From the NCBI RefSeq assembly GCF_022662375.1, contig NZ_JAKNQL010000023.1, positions 1-64,000 of the forward strand: DNA of 64,000 bases, read 5' to 3'. Positions 40,343-47,330 of the stretch are shown one piece after another (the stretch's first letter is position 1; each line of letters starts with the position of its first letter). This stretch comes from Pseudomonas sp. CROZ-RG-20F-R04-15. Lineage in GTDB: Bacteria > Pseudomonadota > Gammaproteobacteria > Pseudomonadales > Pseudomonadaceae. The notes under the pieces were generated by a model. That model did not search any database and was not told the DNA's origin. It worked only from the letters and a program-made list of their open reading frames with translations. Made by a program: the position numbers and the translations under genes.

Positions 40343-40930
40343 ATGCCGAAGATCATTGATGTGATCAGGACGAAGCAGGGGCAGACGTTTCTGCTGCTAG
40401 ACGAATTACCCCGCTGCGTTTACGAGCGCACCGGAAACCTTCTGGTATCGAACGACGGCGGCTTTTACGACTTCCTCCAAATTGTGCCGGGGTCGCGCGA
40501 CGCCTTCGCCGGGCGGGAATTCACGATCCAGCTCACGGATGGGTCAACGCTGGAATGCAGGGGTCAGGTCTGGTCGTGCGGTGCCGATGTTGGCGTGCCA
40601 ACCGCGCAGGTCGGCGTCGGTACCCTTGAGTCTCTTGCGCGCTGCTACGTCTTCAGCTCGGCCACAGTTGACGTATCGCTGGTAAACGAATGGCTCTCGA
40701 AAAACAAGCCGAGCAGCCGGTATTACAAGTACGACAAGCGCGAGACGGTCGAGTACTGGGAAGCCATTTACCGCACCGAAAAATGGGGGAATCGAATTTC
40801 TCCAACTCGAGCTCGGAAGCTCCGCAAGCGCGGCGCGACCATCTGGCGCGTAGATGGCAGACCAACTTGGAGCGCCCGCTTCGAGAAGCGCAAAGCTCAA
40901 ATCCTCGCGGATATCGCAGCAGACTCCTGA
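40343..40930 (+). CDS. Hypothetical protein
   Basis: 195 residues from ATG 40343 with GAGG upstream; the longer frame reaches back into the structured RNA and is rejected. N-terminal beta-rich part (IRTKQGQTFLLLDELPRCVY), C-terminal basic helical part (RARKLRKRGATIWRVDGR). Possibly nucleic-acid binding. No family recognised. Confidence 0.6.
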   Translation: MPKIIDVIRTKQGQTFLLLDELPRCVYERTGNLLVSNDGGFYDFLQIVPGSRDAFAGREFTIQLTDGSTLECRGQVWSCGADVGVPTAQVGVGTLESLARCYVFSSATVDVSLVNEWLSKNKPSSRYYKYDKRETVEYWEAIYRTEKWGNRISPTRARKLRKRGATIWRVDGRPTWSARFEKRKAQILADIAADS

Positions 40931-40954
40931 TCTACCGCCACTCTGGAGGCAACC

Positions 40955-41383
40955 ATGAACGCAGCACTGAAGATTTGTCAGGCCATGCACGACGCGCAGT
41001 TGCCTCCGATGGTGAGCGAGAGCGCGCAGGAAGTGGCTCGGGCTGAGTGGCTTTACAACGCCGTCGAGCAGTTGACGCGGTTCGGCTGCGACGTCTCATT
41101 CCAGCGCCGCATGCGGCCAGCTCAGGGCGTCACGCTGTCCCAGTTCGCTCTGGCAGTTGATGAGCATGCAAACGGACGGATTGCAGGCTGCGAGATCACC
41201 ACGGCTTCGCTGGGCTTCTTGCTGATCGCCGCCGAACGAGGTCACGCGGACAAGGTCGCCTCCGCCGAACTGCTCGGCCCCAGCGACCACCCACTGGGCA
41301 AGCTCGGCGAAATCGCAGAGGCCCTACTTCGACCCCTTGTCGATGACGCGCTGATCGCCCAGGCCGAGGACAACGAGCTATGA
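40955..41383 (+). CDS. Hypothetical early protein
   Basis: 142 residues, mostly helical (EVARAEWLYNAVEQLTRFG, LGFLLIAAERGHADKVAS). GGAGG before the ATG. Overlaps the next gene (ATGA). No family recognised. Confidence 0.6.
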   Translation: MNAALKICQAMHDAQLPPMVSESAQEVARAEWLYNAVEQLTRFGCDVSFQRRMRPAQGVTLSQFALAVDEHANGRIAGCEITTASLGFLLIAAERGHADKVASAELLGPSDHPLGKLGEIAEALLRPLVDDALIAQAEDNEL

Positions 41384-41595
41384 GCAATCAGGTAGCACTG
41401 GCCCGGCTGGGCCTTGAGATCGCGAAGATGCGCAAGTCCTGCACACCGGTACCGGATCGCACCTTCGTCATGGGCATGATCGAAATGGCTGAGTTCGCCG
41501 AGATCATCGATACCCGCACCGCCAATCGTTATCGCGATGCGCTGGACGCCAAGTTCGTCGAGCGCAACGACTACCTGAAAGGAGTTTCCGCATGA
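41380..41595 (+). CDS. Hypothetical early protein
   Basis: 71 residues, helical (VALARLGLEIAKMRKSC, MIEMAEFAEIIDTRTANRY). ATGA overlap with both neighbours shows coupled translation. No family recognised. Confidence 0.6.
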   Translation: MSNQVALARLGLEIAKMRKSCTPVPDRTFVMGMIEMAEFAEIIDTRTANRYRDALDAKFVERNDYLKGVSA

Positions 41596-41786
41596 CAACC
41601 CCGCCGGTGAAAACGTTGGTTGATGAGCAGCTCGACGACATCGAGCGCCGCATCGCGATACTCGGCTTCGGCCTTCCCTTCAATGAGGTGATAGGCCGCA
41701 CGCGCGAGGATCTGGTCGACAACCTCCCGCAGCGCCTGTCGGTAACCATGAAAGGCGGACGCATCGCCGTGAGGGCTCGACTATGA
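41592..41786 (+). CDS. Hypothetical early protein
   Basis: 64 residues (TLVDEQLDDIERRIAILGFG, DNLPQRLSVTMKGGRIAV). ATGA overlaps on both sides. No family recognised. Confidence 0.58.
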   Translation: MTTPPVKTLVDEQLDDIERRIAILGFGLPFNEVIGRTREDLVDNLPQRLSVTMKGGRIAVRARL

Positions 41787-41908
41787 ATCTCGTCTACTGG
41801 ATTCTCGTTGCGGTTCTGGTAGCCGGTGCAGGAGCCTACGGCGTCGTTCGCGATGGTCAGGGTACGTGCCAGGTGCCGCGCTCCACCACCTACCACGTGT
41901 TCCGATGA
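41783..41908 (+). CDS. 41-residue membrane protein
   Basis: ATG overlaps the upstream TGA. MNLVYWILVAVLVAGAGAYG is one membrane segment at the N-terminus, followed by a short basic tail. In step with the chain of coupled small genes around it. Function unknown. Confidence 0.5.
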   Translation: MNLVYWILVAVLVAGAGAYGVVRDGQGTCQVPRSTTYHVFR

Positions 41909-42021
41909 CCAGTCTTCAGCGGGCACGCCGCGTGCTGATCCGGCGCGGATCGTTCTCTGCCATCGGCGTTTTCACCTTCCTGATGCTGCTCAGCGCCCTC
42001 GCCGATCGCGTCACTCAATAA
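41905..42021 (+). CDS. 38-residue membrane protein
   Basis: ATG overlaps the upstream TGA (ATGA). A basic start (TSLQRARRVLIRR) and one membrane segment (FSAIGVFTFLMLLSALA). The positive-inside pattern fits an inner-membrane peptide. Function unknown. Confidence 0.48.
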   Translation: MTSLQRARRVLIRRGSFSAIGVFTFLMLLSALADRVTQ

Positions 42022-42064
42022 CCCAAGCATTCAATCGCTGCGCATGTCGCGGCAAGGATTTCCC

Positions 42065-42883
42065 GTGAGCGCAGTAATGAAGCAGGAAGATCAGTTGCCT
42101 GCGATGTCTGAGGCGGCTCTTGTTGAAGTGCTGAGCAGCAGCCTCTATCCCGGCGCAGAGAAGAATTCGGTTGTGATGGTTTTGGCTTATTGCCAGGCCG
42201 CACACCTCGACCCAATGTTGAAGCCTGTGCACATCGTGCCTATCTGGAACGCCAAGGCGAAGAAGATGCAGGACACGGTCATGCCTGGCATTGGCCTCTA
42301 TCGCATTCAAGCGGCGCGAACCGGACAGTACGCAGGGATCAGCGATCCTGAATACGGGCCGCCAATCACCGCAAAGCTGGGCGGCGTGGACGTCACCTAT
42401 CCAGAGTGGTGCCGGGTGACCGTCAAGCGCCAAATGTCGAACGGCCTCGTTGCCGAGTTCACCGCAAACGAGCGCTGGCTTGAGAACTACGCAACGGCCG
42501 GCAAGGACACGATTGCCCCAAACACCATGTGGAAGCGCCGCGCTTTCGCCCAGCTCGCCAAGTGCGCCGAGGCCCAAGCGCTGCGCAAGGCATTCCCTGA
42601 GGTCGGATCAGCGCCAACTGCCGACGAGATGGAAGGCAAAACATTCGAAGAGGCGCCGCGTGATGTGAGTCCGCAGCGGCAGCAAGAGTCTGAGCCAGAA
42701 GCTCTTCCGCCCTACTCCGATGATCTCCTGAAAGAGAACATCGCCAAATGGCAGCCACTGGTTGATGCCAACCGAACCAGCCCAGAACACCTGATCGCGA
42801 CCATCAGCAGCAAGTACACGCTGAGCCCGGCGCAGATCGAAAAAATCCAGAACCTGAAAGCCCTCGATGGAGATACAGCATGA
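42065..42883 (+). CDS. bet: Bet/RecT-type single-strand annealing protein
   Basis: GTG 42065 has AAGGA six bases upstream; the ATG at 42044 has none. 272 residues with lambda Bet features: NSVVMVLAYCQAAHLDPMLK, PVHIVPIWNAKAKKMQDTVM, PGIGLYRIQAARTGQYAG, and WKRRAFAQLAKCAEAQALRK. It anneals strands exposed by the exonuclease encoded next. Overlaps that gene (ATGA). Confidence 0.9.
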   Translation: MSAVMKQEDQLPAMSEAALVEVLSSSLYPGAEKNSVVMVLAYCQAAHLDPMLKPVHIVPIWNAKAKKMQDTVMPGIGLYRIQAARTGQYAGISDPEYGPPITAKLGGVDVTYPEWCRVTVKRQMSNGLVAEFTANERWLENYATAGKDTIAPNTMWKRRAFAQLAKCAEAQALRKAFPEVGSAPTADEMEGKTFEEAPRDVSPQRQQESEPEALPPYSDDLLKENIAKWQPLVDANRTSPEHLIATISSKYTLSPAQIEKIQNLKALDGDTA

Positions 42884-44502
42884 AAATTCACAATGTAGCT
42901 CAAGGCTCCGCCGAGTGGCATGCACTCCGCGCCAAGCACTTCACTGCCTCTGAAGCGCCCGCAATGATGGGTGCCTCGAAGTACCAGACCCGCACCGATC
43001 TGTTGACCATGAAGAAAACCGGCATTACGCCGGAGGTCACTCAGGCGCAGCAGTACATCTTCGACAAAGGCCACGCAACTGAAGCGCTCGCTCGGCCGCT
43101 GGTTGAAGTCATGATCGGCGAAGAGTTGTATCCAGTCGTGGGCACCGACGGCAATCTGCTCGCCTCCATGGACGGCGCGACGATGCTGGGCGAGACCCTT
43201 TTCGAGCACAAGCTTTGGAACGAATCGTTGGTCGCCCAGGTGAAGGCCGGCGAGCTGGATCCGCACTACTACTGGCAGCTTGAGCAGCAACTGCTGGTGA
43301 GTGGCGCCGAGCGCGTGATTTTCGTTTGCTCCGACGGCACTGCCGAAAACTTCGTGCACATGGAATACCGACCTGTCGCCGGCCGCGCCGCGCAGTTGGT
43401 TGAAGGCTGGAAACAGTTCGAGGTCGACCTGGCCAACTTCGAAATGGCCGAGGCGCCGTCGATTATCGTCGGCAAGGCCCCGGACGAGCTGCCAGCGCTA
43501 CGCATCGAACTGACCGGCATGGTCACCGCGAGCAACCTTAAGGTGTTCGAGGATTCGGCTCTCGCTGTCATTGACTCTGTGAAAACCACCCTGCAGACCG
43601 ACCAAGACTTTGCCGACGCGAAGAAGGCGGTCAAGTGGTGTGGCGATGTCGAAGAAGCCGTTGCGGTAGCGAAGAAGCAAGCGCTCTCCCAAACACAAAG
43701 CATTGACGAGCTTTTCTCGTCTCTGGATCGAATCAGCGCACATGCTCGCGAGACGCGCTTGAAGGTCGACAAGCTTGTGAAGGCTCAAGAGCTGCTGGTG
43801 AAGACCAACATCAAGCAGAAGGCGGAACAGTCGCTGGCGGATCACGTCGCGGCCATCAATAAAACACTGGGCCGGGTGACGCTGCCAGCGGTTGCTTCAG
43901 ACTTCGCCGGCGCGATGAAGAACAAGCGCACGATCGCCAGCCTGCAGGACGCCGTCGATACCGAGCTGGCTCGAGCAAAAATCGCCGCGAGCCAGTCAGC
44001 AGATGCCATTCGCTTGAATTTGACCAGCTTGGCCGAGCTCGCGCCCGACCATGCATTCTTGTTCAGCGATATTCAGCAACTCGTCCTCAAGGCCAACGAT
44101 GACCTGGTCGCACTGATCAAGGTGCGAATCTCTGAACACCAAAAGGCTGAGGAGCAAAAAGCCGAAGCGCAGCGCGAGCAGATCCGACAACAGGAGCTGC
44201 AACGGATTGAAGCTGAGGCGAAAGCCAAGGCCCCTGCTGAGCCTGCACCAGTCGCTTCCCCGGTATCGGTGAAAGCCGCCGCGCCTGCTCAGTCTGCCTC
44301 GAAGCCAGCAACCACAACTTCGGTACCGGTGAGCCTGCAGGCCGAAGTGTTCGATCTGGAGTCGCTGATCAAAGCAGTTGCCTACGGCCAAGCGCCTATC
44401 TCGGTGCTGACCGTGAGCTGGGAAAACCTCGACGCACTTGTCGCCGATCAGGGCGGCAAATTCAGCATGGCCGGCGTGAGGCTGGTGAAGGTGGCAGCAT
44501 GA
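42880..44502 (+). CDS. YqaJ-family exonuclease with long C-terminal extension
   Basis: 540 residues. The first about 200 are a YqaJ/lambda-exo-like nuclease: GSAEWHALRAKHFTASEAPA, the active-site region MDGATMLGETLFEHKLWNE with acidic residues and Lys, and a YYWQLEQQLLVSG helix. It pairs with Bet as a Red-like system. The remaining 300 residues are helical and coiled-coil (EHQKAEEQKAEAQREQIRQQ), then an Ala/Pro-rich linker and a small end domain, unlike the short phage exonucleases. Confidence 0.85.
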   Translation: MKIHNVAQGSAEWHALRAKHFTASEAPAMMGASKYQTRTDLLTMKKTGITPEVTQAQQYIFDKGHATEALARPLVEVMIGEELYPVVGTDGNLLASMDGATMLGETLFEHKLWNESLVAQVKAGELDPHYYWQLEQQLLVSGAERVIFVCSDGTAENFVHMEYRPVAGRAAQLVEGWKQFEVDLANFEMAEAPSIIVGKAPDELPALRIELTGMVTASNLKVFEDSALAVIDSVKTTLQTDQDFADAKKAVKWCGDVEEAVAVAKKQALSQTQSIDELFSSLDRISAHARETRLKVDKLVKAQELLVKTNIKQKAEQSLADHVAAINKTLGRVTLPAVASDFAGAMKNKRTIASLQDAVDTELARAKIAASQSADAIRLNLTSLAELAPDHAFLFSDIQQLVLKANDDLVALIKVRISEHQKAEEQKAEAQREQIRQQELQRIEAEAKAKAPAEPAPVASPVSVKAAAPAQSASKPATTTSVPVSLQAEVFDLESLIKAVAYGQAPISVLTVSWENLDALVADQGGKFSMAGVRLVKVAA

Positions 44503-45020
44503 TCAGTAACCACCTCAACGACGTCGAGCGGCGGCGTCAGGACGCAAACGACCTTTCCGCTCAGATTGCCCAGTACTTGGCCGCCGGCGGAAAAATTCAT
44601 GAGCCGGAACCGGCGCCGATCAAGTTCACCAGCACCTCCGAGCGGAAGCATCCGCCAAGCTTTCAGCGACCGAAGGTGAAGGACGAAACGACCGCTCGCG
44701 TTGCGCGAATCCGAGAAATGGCCAAGACGCTGACCCGGAACGAGATCTGTGAGCGGGAAGGAATTGCTCTGGCAACGCTGAAGGCGATCGCTTCCAAGCA
44801 CGCAATCAAGTTCCAGGTTCGGCAGAAGATCGGCACAGCGCCGAACAAGGCGCCGCCTGATGTGGAAGCGCGATTGGTCGCGGAGATAAAGAACTGCATC
44901 GCCGGCGAAATGAATCGGAGCCAGTGCTGCAAGGCTCTGGCGATCAGTTACAACATGCTCGACCGGATCATCCGGGATAACGAGATCGACTTTCCGAAGC
45001 TGAAGCCTGCATTTCGATGA
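44499..45020 (+). CDS. Probable DNA-binding protein, hypothetical
   Basis: 173 residues; overlaps the exonuclease gene (ATGA). Two HTH-like segments: TRNEICEREGIALATLKAIA and MNRSQCCKALAISYNMLDRI. No catalytic motifs. Possibly a regulator of this arm. Confidence 0.55.
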   Translation: MISNHLNDVERRRQDANDLSAQIAQYLAAGGKIHEPEPAPIKFTSTSERKHPPSFQRPKVKDETTARVARIREMAKTLTRNEICEREGIALATLKAIASKHAIKFQVRQKIGTAPNKAPPDVEARLVAEIKNCIAGEMNRSQCCKALAISYNMLDRIIRDNEIDFPKLKPAFR

Positions 45021-45092
45021 AACGAAGACCCCAACAACGCAAACGACAGACCTGGCTGGACTTGCCGGCCAGCGGAATTGAAGAGGTAGGCC

Positions 45093-45404
45093 ATGGCCAA
45101 GAGCAATGCAGATCGCTCAGCGAAAGCCGCGGCGAAGAGGAAGGAGCGCGGCGAAGAGGAAATCAGGCTGCACTGCCTGACCGGTACGCGGCAAGCACTT
45201 GCTGAGCTGATGGCCTGGAGCGGCATCGAGGAACAGGGTGAGGCAATCACACTGATGATTCACCACCTCCACGGACTTGGCCCGGGCGGCGCCCTTCCTC
45301 TGCTCACCCCGCCGCCCCACAAATACGTAATACCTGAAAACGTGTCGCGGAAATTGAAACTCGCTTTTGACCGCGAAGCCCTTCGCATCAACCACGACGA
45401 ATAA
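45093..45404 (+). CDS. Hypothetical basic protein
   Basis: 103 residues: a Lys/Arg-rich start (KSNADRSAKAAAKRKERG), a helical middle (ALAELMAWSGIEEQGEAITL) and a Pro-rich turn. The stretch encoding PENVSRK (45336-45350) shares GAAAACGTGTCGCG with the palindromic repeat in the Rha-like gene. No family recognised; an RHH-like repressor is possible. Confidence 0.55.
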   Translation: MAKSNADRSAKAAAKRKERGEEEIRLHCLTGTRQALAELMAWSGIEEQGEAITLMIHHLHGLGPGGALPLLTPPPHKYVIPENVSRKLKLAFDREALRINHDE

Positions 45405-45460
45405 CCCCTACCCACGCTGCGCATCCGGTCACGGAGGGCGGCGCATACCCGGAGAAAACC

Positions 45461-45937
45461 ATGACTCAACATGTACAGCAATCCGTATCCGCCGCCGACC
45501 TGCCAGAACGCGGTCAACCTCTCGCAGGTGGCACCTTCGTCAATCGCTACTGGCTGAACGGCGAAGAGCGCGCCTTGGTGTTGCTCGACAACGAACTGAT
45601 CGGCACCTGGGGCAAGTACGGCGACGACGTTGCCGGCGCCAAGAGCCTTAGCGATGGCGCCGCTAATACTCGCGCCATGGCTGAAGCCGGTAGCGATATC
45701 GCCGTCAAGGCGCTGGAACTGCGTGCGCACATCCCCTCCTACCTCGAAGGCGCTCTGATGATGGCGGCGAAGGCCGAAGGTTTGGTCACCCTGCGCGAAG
45801 ATCGCTGGCACTGGCTGAGCTCGCAGTTCTCCGCCTACAACGCCTACAGCATGGACTTTGAAGGTGGCTGGCTCAGCAGCAACGGCAAGGGCGTTGAGCG
45901 CGTTGCGCGCCCGGTCCGCAGCCTTCCTATTCAGTAA
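45461..45937 (+). CDS. DGR target protein 1 (C-type-lectin-like, variable C-terminus)
   Basis: 158 residues from ATG 45461 with GGAGA upstream. The last 37 residues contain VR1: WHWLSSQFSAYNAYSMDF, then GGWLSSNGKGVERVARPVR, the layout of the C-type-lectin-like DGR target fold. Varied positions include Tyr, Ser and Gly codons where the template has Asn. The N-terminal part (LPERGQPLAGGTFVNRYWLN) has no signal peptide or membrane segment. It lies in the early arm, not near fibre genes, so the ligand is unknown. Confidence 0.88.
   Translation: MTQHVQQSVSAADLPERGQPLAGGTFVNRYWLNGEERALVLLDNELIGTWGKYGDDVAGAKSLSDGAANTRAMAEAGSDIAVKALELRAHIPSYLEGALMMAAKAEGLVTLREDRWHWLSSQFSAYNAYSMDFEGGWLSSNGKGVERVARPVRSLPIQ
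45821..45921 (+). repeat. DGR variable repeat VR1
   Basis: 101 bp aligned without gaps to the template at 47230-47330. Nine differences, all at template adenines (one A to T, eight A to G). The last 26 bases are identical to the template. Ends five codons before the stop. Confidence 0.95.
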
Positions 45938-46055
45938 TTCATTCCTTCATTGCTTTTATGCAGGCGATTCCCGGGAGCGTCAGGACGATGCTCAGACCAG
46001 AAGCTTGCCGGGTAGCGCCGGCAGCCTGCGCCCAATTCGCTCACAGGAGCATCCA

Positions 46056-46649
46056 ATGCAAACGAATCAACTGACCACCTACACCCGTGGCGACCTGATG
46101 ATCAGCAGCCCAGATGAATCGGTGGTGCTCAAGCTGGCTTCTCTGGCGATCGGCGTCGTACCGGCCTCCGCCGCAAGCGACATCCCTGCGGTAGGTGAAA
46201 TCTGGCCGGGTGAAGGCGGTGTGAATGGCGGGCTTTTCCCTGGCGACGGCAAGCCCTACTACCTGATCGTGCCGACCGGTGCGGATGCGGAAGGCGAGTT
46301 TGAATGGGGTGGCTACGGTAACGAACTCAACGGCGCCAAGAGTGCCTGGGATGGTCGATCCAATACGGACGACCTTATCGCTGCCGATGACTCCTACCCC
46401 GCCGCCCAGTTCTGTGCCGCCTTCGAGCGCGAAGGCCACAAGGACTTCCATCTGATGTCCCGTCGCGAGGCTTCGTTTCTGGAGATCACGCTCGGCGACA
46501 AGGACGTGTTCAGTAAGCGCTATCACTGGACCAGTTCGCAGTTCTCCGCCGACAACGCCTACTTCATGGACTTTGAAGATGGCTGGCTCTACGGCTTCGA
46601 CAAGGGCTTTGAGCGCGTTGCGCGCCCGGTCCGCAGACGATTTATTTAG
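46056..46649 (+). CDS. DGR target protein 2 (C-type-lectin-like, variable C-terminus)
   Basis: 197 residues from ATG 46056 with GGAG upstream. A beta-rich N-terminal domain (SSPDESVVLKLASLAIGVVP, PYYLIVPTG, FEWGGYGNELNGAKSAWDG) and a C-terminal lectin-like part: FHLMSRREASFLEI, KRYHWTSSQFSADNAYFMDF, then ERVARPVRR. GNELNGAKSAWDGRSNT parallels KYGDDVAGAKSLSDGAANT in target 1, so the two are distant paralogues outside the VR too. No signal peptide. Confidence 0.88.
   Translation: MQTNQLTTYTRGDLMISSPDESVVLKLASLAIGVVPASAASDIPAVGEIWPGEGGVNGGLFPGDGKPYYLIVPTGADAEGEFEWGGYGNELNGAKSAWDGRSNTDDLIAADDSYPAAQFCAAFEREGHKDFHLMSRREASFLEITLGDKDVFSKRYHWTSSQFSADNAYFMDFEDGWLYGFDKGFERVARPVRRRFI
46536..46636 (+). 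repeat. DGR variable repeat VR2
   Basis: 101 bp, no gaps against the template. Eleven differences, all at template adenines (five A to G, six A to T). 3' end identical to template. Four codons then stop. Confidence 0.95.
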
Positions 46650-46669
46650 TCATTCAATCCTTCATTCAT

Positions 46670-46685
46670 GGGCGCGATAGCGCCC
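46670..46685 (+). other. Hairpin downstream of VR2
   Basis: GGGCGC / GCGCCC with a four-base GATA loop, 34 bp past VR2. Some DGRs need a short hairpin or cruciform with a G-rich tetraloop just after the VR for efficient retrohoming. The distance here is longer than in the Bordetella phage example. Confidence 0.5.
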
Positions 46686-46706
46686 TCGCTTTTCAAGGAG
46701 GCCAGG

Positions 46707-47060
46707 ATGGCCCTTCATATGGATCTGGAGATCCACAAGGTTGCAGAAGAACTGCTCGGCATGTCGCTCGATCTGGTGCGCAACATCCCACGCGACCTTA
46801 AGCAGGTCGTCGGAGCAAAGATTCGAGACGAGTGCCTGCAAGTTTTGGTGCTGATCGGTCGGGCCAACATGTCGAGAGACAAGCTGCCCCACCTGAACCT
46901 CCTCCTGGAAAGCATTTGGATGCTGAATTACTTGCTGCGTGCGCTCACCAATAAAGCGCTGATCAGCAAGGGGCAGCACGCAAAAGCAATGAAGTTAACG
47001 GCCTCTGTAGGCCGACAGGCGAATGCCTGGAAGAAGTCCGCAACCGCGCCCGCTGCGTGA
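46707..47060 (+). CDS. avd: Avd-type DGR accessory protein
   Basis: 117 residues from ATG 46707 with AAGGAGG upstream. All helical, four-helix-bundle pattern: DLEIHKVAEELLGMSLDLVR, NIPRDLKQVVGAKIRDECLQ, LPHLNLLLESIWMLNYLLR, then a basic end (KGQHAKAMKLTASVGRQAN). Avd forms a basic pentamer that binds the reverse transcriptase and template RNA and is essential for mutagenic copying. Lies between target 2 and the template repeat, as in other DGRs. Confidence 0.85.
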   Translation: MALHMDLEIHKVAEELLGMSLDLVRNIPRDLKQVVGAKIRDECLQVLVLIGRANMSRDKLPHLNLLLESIWMLNYLLRALTNKALISKGQHAKAMKLTASVGRQANAWKKSATAPAA

Positions 47061-47229
47061 GGGCTAAGGCTCTCGCGTCTGTGCGCAAAATCTGGTCGAG
47101 CCGCTGACCTCCGGGTCACCGCCATGCACACAAAAGATACCGCCGGTCTAAAGCGTCCGCGTAGGTCTTGTGCAGTTTCCTTGCTGATCGGTTACGCCTT
47201 CGGCAAGGCGATGTAGATAGCTCGATAGG
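47061..47229 (+). ncRNA. Upstream part of the DGR template RNA
   Basis: Between avd and TR there is no ORF. It contains the hairpin CGCCTT CGGC AAGGCG (47195-47210). The template RNA of a DGR normally includes sequence on both sides of TR that binds RT and Avd, so this stretch is likely part of it. Confidence 0.45.
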
Positions 47230-47330
47230 TCGCAGTTCTCCGCCAACAACGCCTACAACATGGACTTTGAAGATGGCTGGCTCAACAACAACGACAAGAA
47301 CATTGAGCGCGTTGCGCGCCCGGTCCGCAG
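47230..47330 (+). repeat. DGR template repeat TR
   Basis: 101 bp with 27 adenines, many in AAC triplets placed where the targets have variable codons. It pairs gap-free with VR1 and VR2. The final GC-rich stretch (GCGCGTTGCGCGCCCGG) is unchanged in all three copies and would act as the IMH-type priming region. Confidence 0.95.

Noticed and set aside
45017..45205. 62-codon frame starting at the stop of the 44499 gene
   Set aside because: It has an ATGA overlap, but over half of it is a shadow of the 45093 gene, which has its own ribosome site and continues further.
47168..47311. Coding use of the RT frame upstream of the chosen start
   Set aside because: This part is a frame-shifted reading of TR and its leader (PPTTPTTWTLK, GSTTTTRTLSALRARS) and does not resemble RT N-termini.
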